This document shows positions 16,532 through 25,651 of a stretch of 64,000 bases of DNA, piece after piece (the first letter of the stretch is position 1; each line of letters starts with the position of its first letter). The notes below the pieces were generated by a model. It did not search any database, was not told the origin of the DNA, and saw only the letters and a list, made by a program, of their open reading frames with translations. Made by a program: the position numbers and the translations under genes. The stretch spans positions 1 through 64,000 of the forward strand of contig CALODP010000001.1 in NCBI GenBank assembly GCA_942492055.1, written 5' to 3'. The stretch comes from CALODP01 sp942492055. Lineage in GTDB: Bacteria > Bacteroidota > Ignavibacteria > Ignavibacteriales > Melioribacteraceae.

Positions 16532-17689
16532 TTATTTCCCCTCGTTTTTGTTTTTCATTATTCTAATGCGCGAATTTATTGTTGTCAGATTTATTTCAGC
16601 GCCACCCCCATTGAGTTCAAAGACCTTTTCAATAGCTTTGCTATCTTCATCTCTTGTAGCTTTTGTTTCTTTAAACTCAGATTCTATCTTATAATAGTCT
16701 TTTATCTCTTTCCACCAGCCACGAATTTTAATCTTCGCGTTTACCGTTGCTTTAGCATCTTCGGGTAAATATAGATCAACACTTCCGTTTGATGTATAAA
16801 GACTGGAACGATCTCTATTATCAGGAACCAAAGAAGCTTCTATTCTTCCCGCCGAAGTTTTGGCTTGAATTGATCCGGTAATATTTCTCAGTTGAATATC
16901 CCCTCCTTTTGTTTCCGCGGAAATTCTTCCTTCCCCTTCTTTTACTTCAATGCCTCCACCGTATGTTTCTACTTTCAATGTTCCTTTTGCTTTTTCCACA
17001 TATATATCACCGCCGTAAGTTACAACTTCGGCTCTTCCTTTTACTTCCCCGAGTTCAATATCTCCACCGTATGTCTTAGCGTCCAGATCGACTTTGGCAT
17101 TATCGATCTTTATATCCCCCCCCATAGTATTAACCTCTGCGGTTTTACCTTCAACACTTTTGATGGTTATCTCTCCACCCATTGTAGATATTTCAAGATT
17201 TCCCTTGATGTTTCCGCATTCTATCTCGCCACCTGAGGAAACCAGTCTTGTATCTCCTGTAATGTCGTCAGTAGTTATTTCACCTCCGGATGTATTTACA
17301 ACCACGTAACCAGTAATTTTATCGGACAATTTAACATCACCCCCTGTGGTTTTTACGTCCAGGTTGAACCTAGCAGGCATAGTAATTCTGAATTGTACAT
17401 CATCACTCCACCCCCAACCGGTTGAGTAATTTACCGTAACCGTTGTACCGTTCTTTTCGATTGCGAGATCTTTGCTATCCTCTTTTGACAACCCGACAAC
17501 CCTAACAATGATCTCATTTTTTTCCCAGGTATTAACTCTTATCTCTCCGGGATTTACATTTGCTTTGAGAGTACCTCCCAATTCCACGGAAAAGGTTTTT
17601 TTGATCTCTTCCTGTGGCTTCTTTCCTTTGGCAAACAAAATCATTCCGCTCAAAAGAAGTATCACTATTAAATATTTGTGAGTTCTCAT
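16532..17689 (-). CDS. Exported beta-solenoid (DUF4097-like) protein, first copy
   Basis: A 385-residue paralogue of the next gene. Signal peptide (YLIVILLLSGMILFAKG), then about ten solenoid turns between roughly 115 and 290, each about 19 residues with a T-x-GG corner (TTGGDV, NTSGGEI, TMGGEI, TYGGDI and so on). The corners here vary (TSGG, SSGG, TMGG, TYGG, TKGG) where the other copy keeps TMGG, so the pair has diverged or one copy has been homogenised. It begins two bases after the anti-sigma-like gene, clearly the same transcript. Confidence 0.8.
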   Translation of the reverse strand: MRTHKYLIVILLLSGMILFAKGKKPQEEIKKTFSVELGGTLKANVNPGEIRVNTWEKNEIIVRVVGLSKEDSKDLAIEKNGTTVTVNYSTGWGWSDDVQFRITMPARFNLDVKTTGGDVKLSDKITGYVVVNTSGGEITTDDITGDTRLVSSGGEIECGNIKGNLEISTMGGEITIKSVEGKTAEVNTMGGDIKIDNAKVDLDAKTYGGDIELGEVKGRAEVVTYGGDIYVEKAKGTLKVETYGGGIEVKEGEGRISAETKGGDIQLRNITGSIQAKTSAGRIEASLVPDNRDRSSLYTSNGSVDLYLPEDAKATVNAKIKIRGWWKEIKDYYKIESEFKETKATRDEDSKAIEKVFELNGGGAEINLTTINSRIRIMKNKNEGK

Positions 17690-17691
17690 GG

Positions 17692-18645
17692 CTATATCTC
17701 CTTATTTATCAGTGCGGCTGCGCGATAACGAATAAAACTACTTTTATCTTCCTCCGCTCTGCGATTTAATTCTTCTATTACTTTATTCCCTTGCAAATTA
17801 CCTTCCTCTTTCATATCGGATAAAGCATTTATCGCTGCTACACGCATTCCGGAATTTTCATCATTTTCCAACACTTCCAAATACGCGTCTCTTATGTTAT
17901 CGGAATACTCATATTTCTGTAACGCGTTCAATGCTCCTCTTCTTACTCCCGGATTTTGATCGGTTAACAAGGAATTTATCAACGCTGATTTTATTCTTGT
18001 ATCGCTCTGTTTCCTCTTAGCTTGCTCGGCCAAGGATTTAACGGCTTTCAGTCTTAATCCAGGATTATCGGAACTGAGCAAAGCCTTTGACAATAGTACG
18101 CGAACTACCTCATCCTCCGGAGATCCTTTATAAACAAAGGGGTTTTCCGCTCTAAATTGTATTTCATACTCACCATTGTCATTTTTGGTCAACGGGAATT
18201 TCACATTGGTAACAGCTATTCCCGATTTCATCATTTCATTGAGCTTGTTCATTGTGATAAGATCGGAATTACTTCCCGAATTATCGAATACCAGATATCC
18301 GAAGAAAAAGCCAATTAACAAAGTAGCGACACTACCAAAAGCAAATAGCATTTTCGGTTCGAATAGTTCTTTGAACCATCCTGCCACTTTGGCAAAAACC
18401 GACTCTTGAGATTCGAGAAATTCAATATTAGCAAACAATTTTTCTCGAGATTCTTCAAGAAACTTTTCCTCATTGAAGTTCTTCTCAGTATCCTTTAGAG
18501 CATTCATCATCTTCTCGGCCTCTTCGAAATACTTTCGCATTTCGTCCGATTCACTAAGAATATCCTTCAATACTCTTTCTTGTTCCTCATTCAATTCTCC
18601 CATAAAATAGAGATGAATGAGTTGTTCGATTTTTTCTCGTTCCAT
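17692..18645 (-). CDS. Anti-sigma-factor-like membrane protein with HEAT repeats
   Basis: The frame is open to a TTG at 18672, but the ATG at 18645 has a good site (AAGGA) and gives 317 residues. The N-terminal part (IEQLIHLYFMGELNEEQERVL) looks like the sigma-binding helices of anti-sigma factors but lacks the zinc ligands. A single membrane segment follows (MLFAFGSVATLLIGFFFG). The outer part has at least three HEAT-like repeats (NPGLRLKAVKSLAEQ, NPGVRRGALNALQKY, NSGMRVAAINALSDM). It lies 16 bases after the sigma gene. I infer that it holds the sigma factor at the membrane and that the HEAT domain senses a periplasmic partner, perhaps the solenoid proteins. Confidence 0.8.
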   Translation of the reverse strand: MEREKIEQLIHLYFMGELNEEQERVLKDILSESDEMRKYFEEAEKMMNALKDTEKNFNEEKFLEESREKLFANIEFLESQESVFAKVAGWFKELFEPKMLFAFGSVATLLIGFFFGYLVFDNSGSNSDLITMNKLNEMMKSGIAVTNVKFPLTKNDNGEYEIQFRAENPFVYKGSPEDEVVRVLLSKALLSSDNPGLRLKAVKSLAEQAKRKQSDTRIKSALINSLLTDQNPGVRRGALNALQKYEYSDNIRDAYLEVLENDENSGMRVAAINALSDMKEEGNLQGNKVIEELNRRAEEDKSSFIRYRAAALINKEI

Positions 18646-18661
18646 TTTATCCTTCACTCGA

Positions 18662-19243
18662 TTAGTGCTCAATCAAGTTTTTTAATTTCTCTTGCATCTT
18701 TCTTACCGAAGTAAAAAGATAACGCTTTATAGTACCTTCCTTAGAATCCATCATTTCCGCGATTTCTTTTATCTTGTAGCCTTCGATGTATTTCAGTCCG
18801 AATGCCATTCTTTGCTTCTCAGGAAGCTCATTCATCGCTTCACGGATACTTTCCTTCATTTCATTTCTTTCCGCATGTTCGGAAGTATTGTCATCTCCGG
18901 AAATCAAATCGGAAACTTTTCCTACTTCCTCTTCCCCGATTATTATAGGGCTATCCAATGAATCGTGAGAACGTCTTTTCTTCTTATCATAATAAGAAAT
19001 GCAAACATTTGTAGTAATTCTAAACAACCATGTTGAAAACTCGCTGTTGAACTTAAAGCTCCCTAAATTTTTATAGACCCTCAGGAAAACTTCTTGATAG
19101 ATATCTTGCGCATCCTCTTCACTGTTTCGATAAGACATAGCCATTCTGAGAACCTGCAGATCGTATTTTACCACCAACTCTCTGAAGGCTTCTTTGCTTC
19201 CTCTTTGCGCTTTTCTTATTAAGATGTTTTCCGTATAACCCAT
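18662..19243 (-). CDS. ECF-type RNA polymerase sigma factor
   Basis: 193 residues with the two-domain ECF plan. Region 2 runs about 12-80 (FRELVVKYDLQVLRMA, DAQDIYQEVFLRVYKNL, FSTWLFRITTNVCISYYDKK) and region 4 about 130-190 (LPEKQRMAFGLKYIEGYK, then IAEMMDSKEGTIKRYLF helix-turn-helix). A charged linker separates them. First gene of a four-gene operon with an anti-sigma-like protein and two solenoid proteins. A candidate self-recognised promoter lies just upstream. Confidence 0.93.
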   Translation of the reverse strand: MGYTENILIRKAQRGSKEAFRELVVKYDLQVLRMAMSYRNSEEDAQDIYQEVFLRVYKNLGSFKFNSEFSTWLFRITTNVCISYYDKKKRRSHDSLDSPIIIGEEEVGKVSDLISGDDNTSEHAERNEMKESIREAMNELPEKQRMAFGLKYIEGYKIKEIAEMMDSKEGTIKRYLFTSVRKMQEKLKNLIEH

Positions 19244-19264
19244 GATTCTCTCTTCTTAGTTTGG

Positions 19265-19292
19265 TTAGACTACCCGACTAAGGAAAAGGTTG
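19265..19292 (-). promoter_or_regulatory. Candidate ECF-type promoter of the sigma operon
   Basis: On the minus strand CAACC (19292-19288) and GTCTAA (19270-19265) are spaced by 17 bases, about 20 bases ahead of the sigma start codon. Many ECF promoters have an AAC-containing -35 box and a CGTC or GTCTAA-like -10 box. Autoregulation is inference. Confidence 0.4.
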
Positions 19293-19435
19293 TATTCTTC
19301 AAAAGATATATCTCTATTTCTCTAAAAAAAACAGAACTACACCGACATGTAAATTTATTTATTTATAATTTAACGGCAACATATTTATTGGAATTATGTA
19401 TAAAGCAATATTTGGCCCTCATTTTCGGAGAAAGG

Positions 19436-20863
19436 ATGAAACAATTCGGTTCTATTATTCTGTTTTCATTAATTAGTTCTTTATGTCTTGCGCAAAATAT
19501 AATAACACTTGAAAAAGCACTGGAAATAGGGCTTTCGCAGAGTTATGATATAAAAGAAGCAAATTTCAGTTTGGAGAGTTCACAGAAATCTTTGGAAGCA
19601 CAAAAAGCTTCTTTATTAACCGCGGTTGATCTTTATTTTACTCTTCCTTCATATACAAATTCTCTTCAAAGTCGCTTCAACTATCAACAGCAAAAAGAAG
19701 AGTATGTAAAAACGGAATTAAATAAAGTAGATATGAATCTTCGACTATCTCAACCGATTTTGTTTTCGAACGGAAATATCAGCGTTAACGGGAACCTAAA
19801 ATGGCTCGGACAAAACTCGAGTCTGGCCGGATACTCAAAAGATTATTATTCCGATTTGACAGTCTCCTTGAGTCAACCTCTGTTTCAGTTCAATGATCTA
19901 TCCTACTCACTCGAACAAGCCGAAATAGGATTGAAGCAAGCTAAAAGAAATCACACACGGAGCGAACGAGTATTAATTTATAAAATAAAACAGGCTTATT
20001 ACCGCTTGGTATCAGCCACGCAGAAATTTGAGATATCAAAGGAACAGGTGAAAATAACCGAGCAATCATATTTGAATGCTCATAACAAATACAAGGCCGG
20101 ACTTATTCCTGAAGTTGACGCGCTCGATTTTGAAGTAAGTCTTGCGACCGCAAAAAATGATCTCTTGGATAAAGAGCGAAGTCTGGACGAACAGAAAGAT
20201 GATTTCAAACGCCTCCTCGGAATATCCATGACAGATGATTTCGAAGTAGTCGCCGATATTAAGATTATCGATTTTGAAGTCACTCTCGATTCTCTCATCG
20301 CATCCGCTTTAATGAAAAATCCTGAGCTTCTCAATCAAGAAGATGAGCTAACCTTAACAAAACTTCAATGGGAAAAGGCTGATTCCGAGGGGGACATTTC
20401 CGTAGAACTAAGAGCGCAATATGGAATAAACAAAAACGCTCCGGAACATAAAGATATTTTTTCAGATTTTAACGATTCCAAATTTGTCGCCCTCTCCTTA
20501 AATGTACCGGTTTGGGATTGGGGTAAAACCGATCTGCGCGCTGAAGTTGCAGAGATATCATTAAAAAGAGGAGAACTTTCCTTTCACGAAAGGAAGATGA
20601 ATTTGGAAAAAGAAGTAAAGAGTGTCTATAACAAAATGCAATCTGCAAAAGCCAGGCTAAATGTATTGGAAAAAACTGTCGCTATTGCGCAGAAATCTTA
20701 TTCTATCAATACCGAACGATACAATTCGGGCTCAATAACAAGTATGGAATATTCCAAAACGCAGCAGAGCCTGAAAGAAGCTAAGCTTAATTATCTGAGC
20801 GCGCAAATTGATTATATTCTCTCCACAGCTGAAATAGAAGAGTTGACTTACTACGAATTCTAA
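19436..20863 (+). CDS. TolC-like outer-membrane efflux protein
   Basis: Outer-membrane channel of an export system. The ATG at 19436 follows GGAGAAAGG and gives a signal peptide (MKQFGSIILFSLISSLCLAQ); the product has 475 residues. Two repeats of the OEP fold are visible, each with long coiled helices (KKAYYRL-like KQAYYRLVSATQKFEIS, then ARLNVLEKTVAIAQKSY) and barrel segments (DLTVSLSQPLF, FVALSLNVPVWDWG). The family signature YxxGxxxxxxxxxA appears as YKAGLIPEVDALDFE and YNSGSITSMEY. No membrane-fusion or pump gene is adjacent. Confidence 0.9.
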   Translation: MKQFGSIILFSLISSLCLAQNIITLEKALEIGLSQSYDIKEANFSLESSQKSLEAQKASLLTAVDLYFTLPSYTNSLQSRFNYQQQKEEYVKTELNKVDMNLRLSQPILFSNGNISVNGNLKWLGQNSSLAGYSKDYYSDLTVSLSQPLFQFNDLSYSLEQAEIGLKQAKRNHTRSERVLIYKIKQAYYRLVSATQKFEISKEQVKITEQSYLNAHNKYKAGLIPEVDALDFEVSLATAKNDLLDKERSLDEQKDDFKRLLGISMTDDFEVVADIKIIDFEVTLDSLIASALMKNPELLNQEDELTLTKLQWEKADSEGDISVELRAQYGINKNAPEHKDIFSDFNDSKFVALSLNVPVWDWGKTDLRAEVAEISLKRGELSFHERKMNLEKEVKSVYNKMQSAKARLNVLEKTVAIAQKSYSINTERYNSGSITSMEYSKTQQSLKEAKLNYLSAQIDYILSTAEIEELTYYEF

Positions 20864-20868
20864 TAGAT

Positions 20869-20888
20869 GCGGGGCTACGGCTCCGCTA
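20869..20888. repeat. REP-like hairpin between convergent genes
   Basis: GCGGGGCTACGGCTCCGC folds into a GC-rich hairpin. It resembles the GC-hairpins at 31927 and 32102-32167 in form (a GC stem around TAC, TAT or TGTAG) more than an intrinsic terminator, since no T-run follows. Confidence 0.45.
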
Positions 20889-21545
20889 ATCCTCCCAGAT
20901 AAAATCAAATAGCAGATATGAAGCCGTAAGCATAATAACATCATAACAAATTAGTACGGCCAGTTCTACAAGTGATTCTATAATTGTAATTCCATCCATG
21001 GAAAACTTAGTAAGTTCCAGTAGAATTAATATTAACGGTAGTAAAATCGGAAAAGAAAGGACCGGATAGAGAGTTCCCTTTGTATTTGCTTTGGAAATAA
21101 TCGCTGCAATTATTGTTGACGAAACCGCAATACCAATATTCCCCAACACAAACAGAGAAAGAAAGAGAGTAAAATTCACAATTACAAATGATTCGAAAAA
21201 AACAGTGAAGAGAAGTGTTATTACAAAATTCATTAAAAATGTGAGAACTATATTGAATAGTAATTTTCCGGTAAATATTGTGGATGGTTTAGCGATAAGC
21301 TGAAGAGCTAGTGTAGTTCCTCTATCTTCTTCAGCAACAAAAACTCTTGATAATCCCGACATTGCGGAAAAAAATATAACAACCCACAATAATCCTCCCG
21401 TCAGATAGTTCGATATCGGTTCGGAGCCGATTGAAAACAAAAGAACACTAATCGTTACGAGAATAAACATTGCCAAAGCGTTTATCGCGTAACGCGTGCG
21501 TATTTCAGAACTCCAGTCTTTTATAAATAAACTGACCGCTTTCAT
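20886..21545 (-). CDS. ccmB: CcmB-like ABC transporter permease
   Basis: 219-residue inner-membrane protein with six predicted membrane segments and the CcmB-type layout: a short N-terminal SFIKDW..EIRTRY-like segment, then GLLWVVIFFSAMSGLSRVF, a stretch typical of cytochrome c maturation permeases. With CcmA it forms the ABC part of heme handling (release of holo-CcmE). It overlaps ccmA by four bases. The other ccm genes are not in the window, so the assignment rests on family resemblance. Confidence 0.85.
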   Translation of the reverse strand: MKAVSLFIKDWSSEIRTRYAINALAMFILVTISVLLFSIGSEPISNYLTGGLLWVVIFFSAMSGLSRVFVAEEDRGTTLALQLIAKPSTIFTGKLLFNIVLTFLMNFVITLLFTVFFESFVIVNFTLFLSLFVLGNIGIAVSSTIIAAIISKANTKGTLYPVLSFPILLPLILILLELTKFSMDGITIIESLVELAVLICYDVIMLTASYLLFDFIWED

Positions 21546-22177
21546 CGGTTTTTGTACTCTTCTATTTTTATGATTTTATTGCACAAAGCCAAATCATCGT
21601 CTTCGTTTGAGGCTAGTATTATTAGTTTTTCTTTCCCCTCATCCCTTATTATTTCATAGACAGTCTGTTTTCCGGCATTGTCTAAGTTTGAAGTCGGCTC
21701 GTCAAATAGAAGTAAACTCGGATTATGAATCAACGCAAAAACGAACTTCACCCTTTGCAACATTCCCGAGGAATATCCTTTTAGTAAATCGTTTCGTCTG
21801 TCATATATAGTAAATTTATCGAGATAATACTTTATCTTTTCTTTATCAGATTTTATTCCGCGAATTTTGCAAATCATCTCAATATTTTCTTCGGCGGAAA
21901 ACTCTTCGTACAAAGATAGATAGGGTGAAACAAAACCAATATTGTTGTGAAGATCTTCGGAGGAAATCACGGATGAATTTCTTGAGTGAATTACTTTTCC
22001 GGTGGAAGGGGAAATAATACCGGCAATAATTTTCAAAAGAGTAGATTTACCGGAACCATTCTTTCCGGAGATACCAATAACCTGCCCTCCGGTAAAATGG
22101 TAATCCAGATTTCGGAATACTACTCTTCTACCGAATATTTTACCGAGATTTTTTAATTCCAGAGAATAATCAATCAT
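21542..22177 (-). CDS. ccmA: ABC transporter ATP-binding protein, CcmA-like
   Basis: 211 residues with a Walker A GKNGSGKST near 38, Q-loop about 85, signature YSSGMLQR (a variant of LSGGQ), Walker B LLLFDEP near 160 followed by TSNLD. The single-domain length and pairing with CcmB indicate the heme ABC ATPase. Start overlaps the end of the upstream metalloprotease gene by eight bases. Confidence 0.9.
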   Translation of the reverse strand: MIDYSLELKNLGKIFGRRVVFRNLDYHFTGGQVIGISGKNGSGKSTLLKIIAGIISPSTGKVIHSRNSSVISSEDLHNNIGFVSPYLSLYEEFSAEENIEMICKIRGIKSDKEKIKYYLDKFTIYDRRNDLLKGYSSGMLQRVKFVFALIHNPSLLLFDEPTSNLDNAGKQTVYEIIRDEGKEKLIILASNEDDDLALCNKIIKIEEYKNR

Positions 22178-23858
22178 TATAGATAACTATTTTTCCCGTT
22201 TTTAATTTCCCGTCTGAGTCGGTTACATAAATATAAACACCTGTCGGGAGTTTTTCTCCGTTTTCTTTACGGCCGTCCCATTGAACTATTATTTTTTCCC
22301 CACTGATTATCTTGAGAGATTTGGAATAAACCAAATCCATACTCATGCTATAAACGTTTAATCTGGCATATTCCAATTGATTTTTCTTTGTCGGAATATT
22401 GAGAGTCAGATTTCTCCCGTATTTAAATGGTTGAGGATAAGCGTAATCAACCTCAACATTCACAGGAGTCCCTCGTATAACAGCGTCATTAAGAATATAG
22501 TCTTCATTATAAAATGAAATATTATTTACGGATAGTTTCGAATAATAATTATCAACTATCTTTTTCGCTCCTATTTCACATGTATCCATAATGGAATAAT
22601 CTAGTTTCTGATATGCGTCCGGTGTAGAAACAGCTGTTGCAACATCTGCATTGGTTAGTATCGCAACCAGAGAATCGGATACTCCTGTGTTAACAAGATC
22701 AAAAACAATATAGTTGTTTGTTATCGGACGAGTATTTAACATATACGTTTTTTTCGGAGAAATAAATTCGTAACAATGAAGAGGTTTTACTTCCGGATAA
22801 TTTCTTCCTTCCGTAAAATATTTACCAACAATTGCTCTGTCTCCTGTAAACCAACACCAAATAGCCAAGTCGGAATAGATTTGCTTCAAAGAAGAACCCA
22901 CTTCGGATAATGCAGCGTTTAACGCTTCCAGTGTTTTTTTCCCTTTTCCTACATACTCCCAACTTCGCTTTATAATCTTCAGACCTTTTAATTTATCGCC
23001 ACTCTCTCTTTCGAATTTTTGTTGAATTAAAAGATGCAAAATTGCCGAACGATACCCGGCCATATTTTCTGCATACAATCTCCACTCAGGATGGTTGAAA
23101 TGACCAGATAAATAATAGTAGTAGTCATTAACCTCCGTAAATACAAACTCCTCCATTGCCGTAGAAGTTATTTCATAATAATAGATTTCATTTTCATCGG
23201 TAGGCCAACCGTAATGACTTGTTTGTATAGCGTGATGAAATTCGTGTGCTGCCGTAACCTTTGCAGCGTCAATTCCCTTTGTATTATGTACGGAGAAATC
23301 ATTATCCAATGCAATATAAGAAACTTCTCTACCATCGGAATTTATTCCGTCATAAAAAGTCTCACCGTAAACATCCCCTTTGTTTCTTACATATATGTCA
23401 TATAAATCATCTCCCCCTTTGTCGTCATCTTTAGGCGGAGCGGGATAACCTAGAATATTTACTTCGAAATTATAGGCCGAATCGAAAGCCGCAGCAAGTT
23501 CATCAATAGAATAACCTATCTTATCAGGTCCTTCATTGGTATAATGAATACGGAAATATCCTGCGGGGGAAACAATCTCTTGCTTTTCTCTTAAAAACGG
23601 ACGATCCATTACTTTCTTCAAACTTGCTTTCTGAGCCGATGAAAATTCTTCCCAATGCAATTTTACTCTGGCGTTCAGATCAAACATACATTTTATCGGA
23701 CTTGTCTCTTCGTTAGTCCCCGTATTCCTTATCATTGTTTTGGTTTGCATCTCGGAATAACTCTCATGAGATATAAGATATTCGGTGTAAAGGGAATCTA
23801 TGTTTTGGGCGCCCAAATGCAATGTAACTATCAATAAGCAAATTAGAGTTTTTCTCAT
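22170..23858 (-). CDS. Secreted putative zinc metalloprotease with C-terminal sorting domain
   Basis: 562 residues: signal peptide (KTLICLLIVTLHLGAQ), a prodomain-like region, then HEFHHAIQ at 205-212, an HExxH zinc site (His205, Glu206, His209), with E-rich helices after it (TSTAMEEFVFTEVND) that may supply the third ligand. It resembles the MXAN_6640-type putative metalloproteases of Bacteroidota and myxobacteria. The C-terminal 90 residues are a type IX sorting module (VDYAYPQPFKYGRNLTLNI, ending TGVYIYVTDSDGKLKTGKI). Odd context: it heads an overlapping operon with ccmA and ccmB, though the functions have no evident link. Confidence 0.8.
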   Translation of the reverse strand: MRKTLICLLIVTLHLGAQNIDSLYTEYLISHESYSEMQTKTMIRNTGTNEETSPIKCMFDLNARVKLHWEEFSSAQKASLKKVMDRPFLREKQEIVSPAGYFRIHYTNEGPDKIGYSIDELAAAFDSAYNFEVNILGYPAPPKDDDKGGDDLYDIYVRNKGDVYGETFYDGINSDGREVSYIALDNDFSVHNTKGIDAAKVTAAHEFHHAIQTSHYGWPTDENEIYYYEITSTAMEEFVFTEVNDYYYYLSGHFNHPEWRLYAENMAGYRSAILHLLIQQKFERESGDKLKGLKIIKRSWEYVGKGKKTLEALNAALSEVGSSLKQIYSDLAIWCWFTGDRAIVGKYFTEGRNYPEVKPLHCYEFISPKKTYMLNTRPITNNYIVFDLVNTGVSDSLVAILTNADVATAVSTPDAYQKLDYSIMDTCEIGAKKIVDNYYSKLSVNNISFYNEDYILNDAVIRGTPVNVEVDYAYPQPFKYGRNLTLNIPTKKNQLEYARLNVYSMSMDLVYSKSLKIISGEKIIVQWDGRKENGEKLPTGVYIYVTDSDGKLKTGKIVIYND

Positions 23859-23961
23859 CTTCTCTTCCGAAATTCAACTATCAAGTAAAAATATAATTAG
23901 GGATAAAAATAGGTAGGATTATTCTAGTATTCAATCTATTTTCTTGTCTCAGTCATCACAA

Positions 23962-23998
23962 TAAAAAAAGCGGCTCCTTTTAGGGAAACCGCTTTTTC
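23962..23998 (-). terminator. Terminator of bamD
   Basis: AAAAGCGG pairs with CCGCTTTT around TTCCCTAAAAGGAG; on the minus strand the stem is followed by a run of seven T. Confidence 0.85.
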
Positions 23999-24014
23999 AT
24001 CATTTAAAATCTTT

Positions 24015-24758
24015 CTATTCGTTGGATAATAACTCTTCTTGAAGATTTTTCATTTCTTCAATCTTTTCATTATCCGGATATTTCGTAATATAGTTGGATA
24101 TATCATTCAGTGCGTCACTAACTCTCTCTTTGGATAGCAATATTTGTATCTTATTATACAAAGCCATAGGAGCGAATTTAGTATCATGATATGAATTTAC
24201 AACATAGTCATAGTATTTCATAGCTGCGTTGTAATATTCTATCTTTTCGTAGATAATCGCGCTATTATATTCTTTCTCAGCTAATTTCTCGTGCATCTCA
24301 CTTATCTTTCTTTCCGCCTCTTCAACCTTCGGGTCAGTAGGGAAATAGTCGATAAAAGCCTGAAACTCGTTTATTGCTTTCTTACTATAAGCCTGATCCA
24401 ATTGATAAGGAGGAGAAAGTTGATAATAAGACTCTGCCAACATAAATTGAGAACTCGGCACATATTCACTTGCAGGAATATCTCTGATCAATTTGCTATA
24501 TTCATATCCTGCTAACAGATATTGTTCTCTTTGGAAATAAGACATTCCCAAATAGTACTGAGCGTCATCATTGACAGTACTTCCGGGATATTGCAATAAA
24601 ATTGATTGAAACTCTTTTATACTATATTCGTAATCTTCCTCATTATAAAGTGACATTGCATAATCATAATGAGCTTCGGGAGATAATTGAGATGTATCGA
24701 TCTTTTCGGAACACCCCCAGATAAGCCCTAATATTATAATCGCGAGGTATTTTTTCAT
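24015..24758 (-). CDS. bamD: Outer-membrane assembly lipoprotein BamD
   Basis: Part of the BAM complex that inserts beta-barrel proteins into the outer membrane. 247 residues: lipoprotein signal ending LGLIWGC with lipid Cys16, followed by TPR repeats, among them YDYAMSLYNEEDYEYSIKEF, DAQYYLGMSYFQREQYLLAG and YNAAMKYYDYVVNSYHDTKF. These match the BamD/ComL arrangement, and the length is normal. Single gene with own terminator and a CCGGAGGCAAC ribosome site. Confidence 0.92.
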   Translation of the reverse strand: MKKYLAIIILGLIWGCSEKIDTSQLSPEAHYDYAMSLYNEEDYEYSIKEFQSILLQYPGSTVNDDAQYYLGMSYFQREQYLLAGYEYSKLIRDIPASEYVPSSQFMLAESYYQLSPPYQLDQAYSKKAINEFQAFIDYFPTDPKVEEAERKISEMHEKLAEKEYNSAIIYEKIEYYNAAMKYYDYVVNSYHDTKFAPMALYNKIQILLSKERVSDALNDISNYITKYPDNEKIEEMKNLQEELLSNE

Positions 24759-24909
24759 ACTTATTGTTGCCTCCGGAATAGTTTCATATAAAGATTTAAA
24801 AGTTACTTAAAATTGATATTCTATCAAACTCAAAATTTCTGCATTCCTCATATCGCCATCAATTATATTCCTCAAACCCCTATATGTTTCAAAAATATGG
24901 AATTCCTAT

Positions 24910-24940
24910 TTGCTCTAATGTGAATATTTCTTTATCTTGA
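24910..24940 (+). promoter_or_regulatory. Candidate promoter of the gene at 24997
   Basis: TTTG at 24910-24913, 20 bases, TATCTTG at 24934-24940. Same downstream box as the HU promoter and about 55 bases ahead of the start codon. Confidence 0.5.
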
Positions 24941-24996
24941 TTTTTGGTTGAGATGTTTAATAATTTAAATCTTTTGTCTTTCTCATTATTTTTCAA

Positions 24997-25647
24997 GTGG
25001 AATCGAATAGTTTTGTAAGGTTTTGTTTTATAACAAGTATCAGTCTTTTTATTAACAATTTAGCGATTTCATTTATTATGCAGAATTCAAATATCTCCGC
25101 ACAGAATTTTGATTATCAAACAGATCAGTTTCCGTTTGAGGTTAACGAAACTGATAATTCACTTGAATTTGTTTTCCCTCCCTATGGACTTCGGAAAAAT
25201 ACCAAGAATCTGTTTATTCTCTCTTTCCTTTGGACTTCCGTTTTAATATTCATGGGCATTATTCTAATCAATAATTACAATTCTTTTCTCATTTTGCTTT
25301 TTATTCCATTTCTTGTACTTGATTTTATTTTCATTTCAAGTGCCTTTTATTTGAAAAATTCCAATACCATTCTATTGATAGATAAAAAGTCTTTTTCAAT
25401 AACCTCTCGATTTTTCGGACTTACTTTCAAAAAAGAACGCAAATGTAAAGACATTGAGAATGTTTCAGTAGTTAAATCGAGTGATGATGATTTTCAACCT
25501 AATATGGAAATCGTAGTTCAGTGTAAAAATTCAAAGAGTTACTCTTTTGCTTCTCATTTAACATTGGAAGAAAAAGAGTTTATTGTTTCGAAGATCAATG
25601 ATTTTCTTTATCCCGAAAAAGAAACATTCTCCAATTTTGGCGAATAG
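24997..25647 (+). CDS. Membrane protein with PH-like domain, unknown function
   Basis: 216 residues from a GTG start; a later start is possible. The N-terminal segment (FCFITSISLFINNLAISFI) could be a signal or a membrane anchor. Two central membrane segments follow (LFILSFLWTSVLIFMGIIL and FLILLFIPFLVLDFIFI), then a beta domain (NTILLIDKKSFSITSRFFGL, CKDIENVSVV) with the look of a bacterial PH domain and a terminal helix. Similar in plan to the gene at 13333. No catalytic motif. The next gene starts five bases on. Confidence 0.7.
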   Translation: MESNSFVRFCFITSISLFINNLAISFIMQNSNISAQNFDYQTDQFPFEVNETDNSLEFVFPPYGLRKNTKNLFILSFLWTSVLIFMGIILINNYNSFLILLFIPFLVLDFIFISSAFYLKNSNTILLIDKKSFSITSRFFGLTFKKERKCKDIENVSVVKSSDDDFQPNMEIVVQCKNSKSYSFASHLTLEEKEFIVSKINDFLYPEKETFSNFGE

Positions 25648-25651
25648 TTAA

